DNA of 8,196 nt from an uncultured Rhodospirillales bacterium (GTDB taxonomy: Bacteria > Pseudomonadota > Alphaproteobacteria > Rhodospirillales > Defluviicoccaceae). Where the stretch lies: NCBI GenBank assembly GCA_937127205.1, contig CAKZLS010000515.1, forward strand, positions 1 through 8,196, given 5' to 3'. The notes under the pieces were generated by a model. The model did not search any database and had not been told where the DNA came from. It was given only the letters and a program-made list of their open reading frames with translations. This document shows, in pieces, positions 6,544 to 8,196 of this stretch. Position numbers and translations under genes: made by a program. How positions within the stretch are numbered: position 1 is the stretch's first letter; each line of letters opens with the position of its first letter.

Positions 6544-8129
6544 TGGCGTCGGGCTATCTCGCCATTGTGCTGCATGCTCATCTGCCATTTGTCCGGCATC
6601 CGGAGTACGAGAGCTTTCTTGAAGAAACATGGCTGTTCGAGGCAATTACCGAGGTTTACATACCCCTCCTTCGCGTGTTCGAGAACCTGCGCAAAGACGG
6701 CGTAGACTTCCGGATCACGCTGTCGCTGTCGCCGCCGCTGTTGGCGATGTTGCAGGATGATTTCCTGCAGAAACGCTATGTCGCGCATCTCGAACATCTC
6801 TCTCGGCTTGGCGACCAGGAGATTGGTCGCGAACACGCGGACCCGCGACTCCTCGAGGCGGCGCGGATGTACCGGCGGCTGTTGCAGGAAACTCTCGATA
6901 TCTACGAAAACCAGTACCACCGCGATCTGGTTGGGGCGTTCGGCCGGCTGCAGGACGACGGCTGCCTTGAAATCATCACGGCGGCGGCCACTCACGGCTA
7001 CCTGCCGATTTTGCGAACCCAGCCGGCGGCGGTAAAAGCGCAGCTTGAAGTGGGCGCCGAGAGCTATCGCCAGGCTTTCAACCGTCCGCTTCCAGGATTT
7101 TGGCTTCCGGAATGCGGTTACTTCCCCGGACTGGAGGAGTCCGTGCGGGAAGCCGGCGGCAGTTACTTCTTCGTTGAAACGCATGGCATCATGAATGCCT
7201 CGGACAAACCACGATACGGATACTTGGCCCCGTTGGCCTGTCCGAATGGGGTTGCCGCATTTGGCCGCGACCCGGCCTCCGGACGTCAGGTATGGAGCGC
7301 AAACGAAGGATATCCTGGGGATCCATGGTATCGGGATTTTTACAAGGACATCGGTTTCGAGTCGGATTTCGACTACATCAAACCGTATATCCTCGATGGC
7401 AAAACCCGAGTCTTCACGGGTTTCAAGTACTACCGCGTCACCGGCGATACCAACCAGAAAGAGCCCTATGAGCCGCTTCGTGCGCGGGAGCGTGCGGCCG
7501 TGCATGCGGATGATTTCATCAAGCGGCAAAAGGAAGCCATTGAGCGATACGCGCCCTCGCTGGACCAACCACCACTGATCGTTGCACTCTACGATGCCGA
7601 ACTGTTCGGCCACTGGTGGTTCGAGGGCCCGCAGTGGCTAAACTTCGTGATCCGAAAACTGGCGAGCGACAAGCAAGGTTTGGAACTTTTAACGCCAAGC
7701 GAATACCTGGAGCGGCATCCCGTCCAGCAATGTGCTCAACCTTCTGCGTCAAGTTGGGGCGACAAGGGATATAGTGATTTCTGGCTCAATCCGGGAAACG
7801 ACTGGATTTATCGCCATCTCCACGATGCTGCGGGGCGGATGCAAGAGGTTGTCCGGAATAACGCCGGAGCCGCGCCGGACTCACTAACGTATCGCGCGCT
7901 CCAGCAAGCAGCGCGCTCACTCTTGCTAGCGCAGGCGTCGGATTGGGCCTTTATCATGAAAACCGGCACGGCCGTCGACTACGCATATGGCAGAACCCGC
8001 GATCATCTTGCCCGCTTCAACTACCTGGTGGATGCCGTGACATCTGACACCGTCGACGAGGAACGGCTCGAAGCCCTTGAGGCCATGGACGATATTTTTC
8101 CGGAAATTAACTATCGCGTTTTTGCGTAG
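6543..8129 (+). CDS. GH57 1,4-alpha-glucan branching enzyme (528 aa)
   Basis: Cleaves alpha-1,4 bonds and re-attaches the chain by alpha-1,6 linkage, creating glycogen branches. It stands in for the usual GH13 GlgB. Length fits the Thermus thermophilus enzyme (about 520 aa). Motifs: LHAHLPFVRHPE at 10-21 (region 1); ATHGYLP at 149-155; FWLPECGY at 186-193 with nucleophile Glu190; ALYDAELFGHWWFEGP at 348-363 with acid/base Asp351; SSWGDKG at 403-409. The C-terminal part (about 420-528; SDWAFIMKTGTAVDYAYGR) is the DUF1957-type helical domain typical of this group. By eye Tyr225 (KPRYGYLAPL) aligns with the flexible-loop Tyr236 of the Thermus enzyme, which is needed for branching. The start ATG overlaps the upstream TGA, with GGTGGGG at 6532-6538 as a possible ribosome site. 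No signal peptide. Branching enzyme is the best call; a hydrolase variant cannot be excluded. Confidence 0.92.
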   Translation: MASGYLAIVLHAHLPFVRHPEYESFLEETWLFEAITEVYIPLLRVFENLRKDGVDFRITLSLSPPLLAMLQDDFLQKRYVAHLEHLSRLGDQEIGREHADPRLLEAARMYRRLLQETLDIYENQYHRDLVGAFGRLQDDGCLEIITAAATHGYLPILRTQPAAVKAQLEVGAESYRQAFNRPLPGFWLPECGYFPGLEESVREAGGSYFFVETHGIMNASDKPRYGYLAPLACPNGVAAFGRDPASGRQVWSANEGYPGDPWYRDFYKDIGFESDFDYIKPYILDGKTRVFTGFKYYRVTGDTNQKEPYEPLRARERAAVHADDFIKRQKEAIERYAPSLDQPPLIVALYDAELFGHWWFEGPQWLNFVIRKLASDKQGLELLTPSEYLERHPVQQCAQPSASSWGDKGYSDFWLNPGNDWIYRHLHDAAGRMQEVVRNNAGAAPDSLTYRALQQAARSLLLAQASDWAFIMKTGTAVDYAYGRTRDHLARFNYLVDAVTSDTVDEERLEALEAMDDIFPEINYRVFA

Positions 8130-8196
8130 TTTTTCGCCCAGACGCAGCAACCATTAAGTTTGAGCAGCATTTTCTGTCCAGGGGGTTCCGCGCTGG
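8130..8196. other. Downstream end of window, no gene seen
   Basis: These 67 bases after the branching-enzyme stop show no clear ORF, RNA gene or hairpin terminator. A TTTTT run follows the stop codon directly, but without a stem before it. The next gene may start beyond the edge. Confidence 0.4.

Noticed and set aside
6408..7613. 401-codon open frame on the minus strand inside the branching-enzyme gene
   Set aside because: It is antisense to a confidently identified GH57 gene, and its translation shows no family motif. Long antisense frames are common in GC-rich genes.
1..8196. Search for CRISPR arrays, tRNA/rRNA genes, transposases or integrase sites
   Set aside because: No spaced direct repeats, RNA gene signatures or mobile-element proteins were seen on either strand.

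Overview
The window is a bacterial glycogen (alpha-glucan) metabolism locus of about 8.2 kb. It holds five confident protein genes, one speculative small ORF, and no RNA genes, insertion sequences or CRISPR arrays that I can support. The sequence is moderately GC-rich, gene starts carry Shine-Dalgarno-like sequences, and genes are tightly packed, so this is bacterial chromosome. The mix of a eukaryote-like GT35 phosphorylase, a GlgA of the cyanobacterial GlgA2 / plant SSIII-SSIV type, and a DUF4912 plus GH57 branching-enzyme pair suggests a Gram-negative, little-cultured lineage (for example Nitrospirota, Methylomirabilota, Acidobacteriota, Verrucomicrobiota or a former deltaproteobacterium). 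The sequence alone does not settle which.

Layout, left to right. Positions 1-2018 (+) hold the C-terminal four fifths of glycogen phosphorylase (glgP), cut by the window edge. Positions 2019-2398 form a 380-base gap with a perfect 11-bp inverted repeat, a second hairpin, and a possible 28-31 codon ORF ending one base before glgA. Positions 2399-3874 (+) are glycogen synthase (glgA). Positions 3875-4034 are a short convergent gap. Positions 4035-5219 (-) encode a compact 394-residue GH57 glycoside hydrolase. Positions 5220-5589 are a divergent intergenic region. Positions 5590-6543 (+) encode a DUF4912 protein. It overlaps by one base (TGATG) the gene at 6543-8129 (+), a GH57 1,4-alpha-glucan branching enzyme. 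The last 67 bases hold no gene that I can see.

How they fit together: GlgA elongates alpha-1,4 chains from a nucleotide-sugar donor, and the GH57 branching enzyme adds alpha-1,6 branches in place of the usual GH13 GlgB. GlgP releases glucose-1-phosphate from chain ends. The second GH57 protein probably hydrolyses or rearranges glucan chains. The DUF4912 protein has no known function, but its translational coupling to the branching enzyme makes it a candidate partner. No glgC, GH13 glgB, glgX or malQ is present in the window; they may lie elsewhere.

Most notable points: the DUF4912/branching-enzyme coupling, the structured leader and small ORF before glgA, and a Ser in GlgP at the position that in well-studied phosphorylases is an active-site His.
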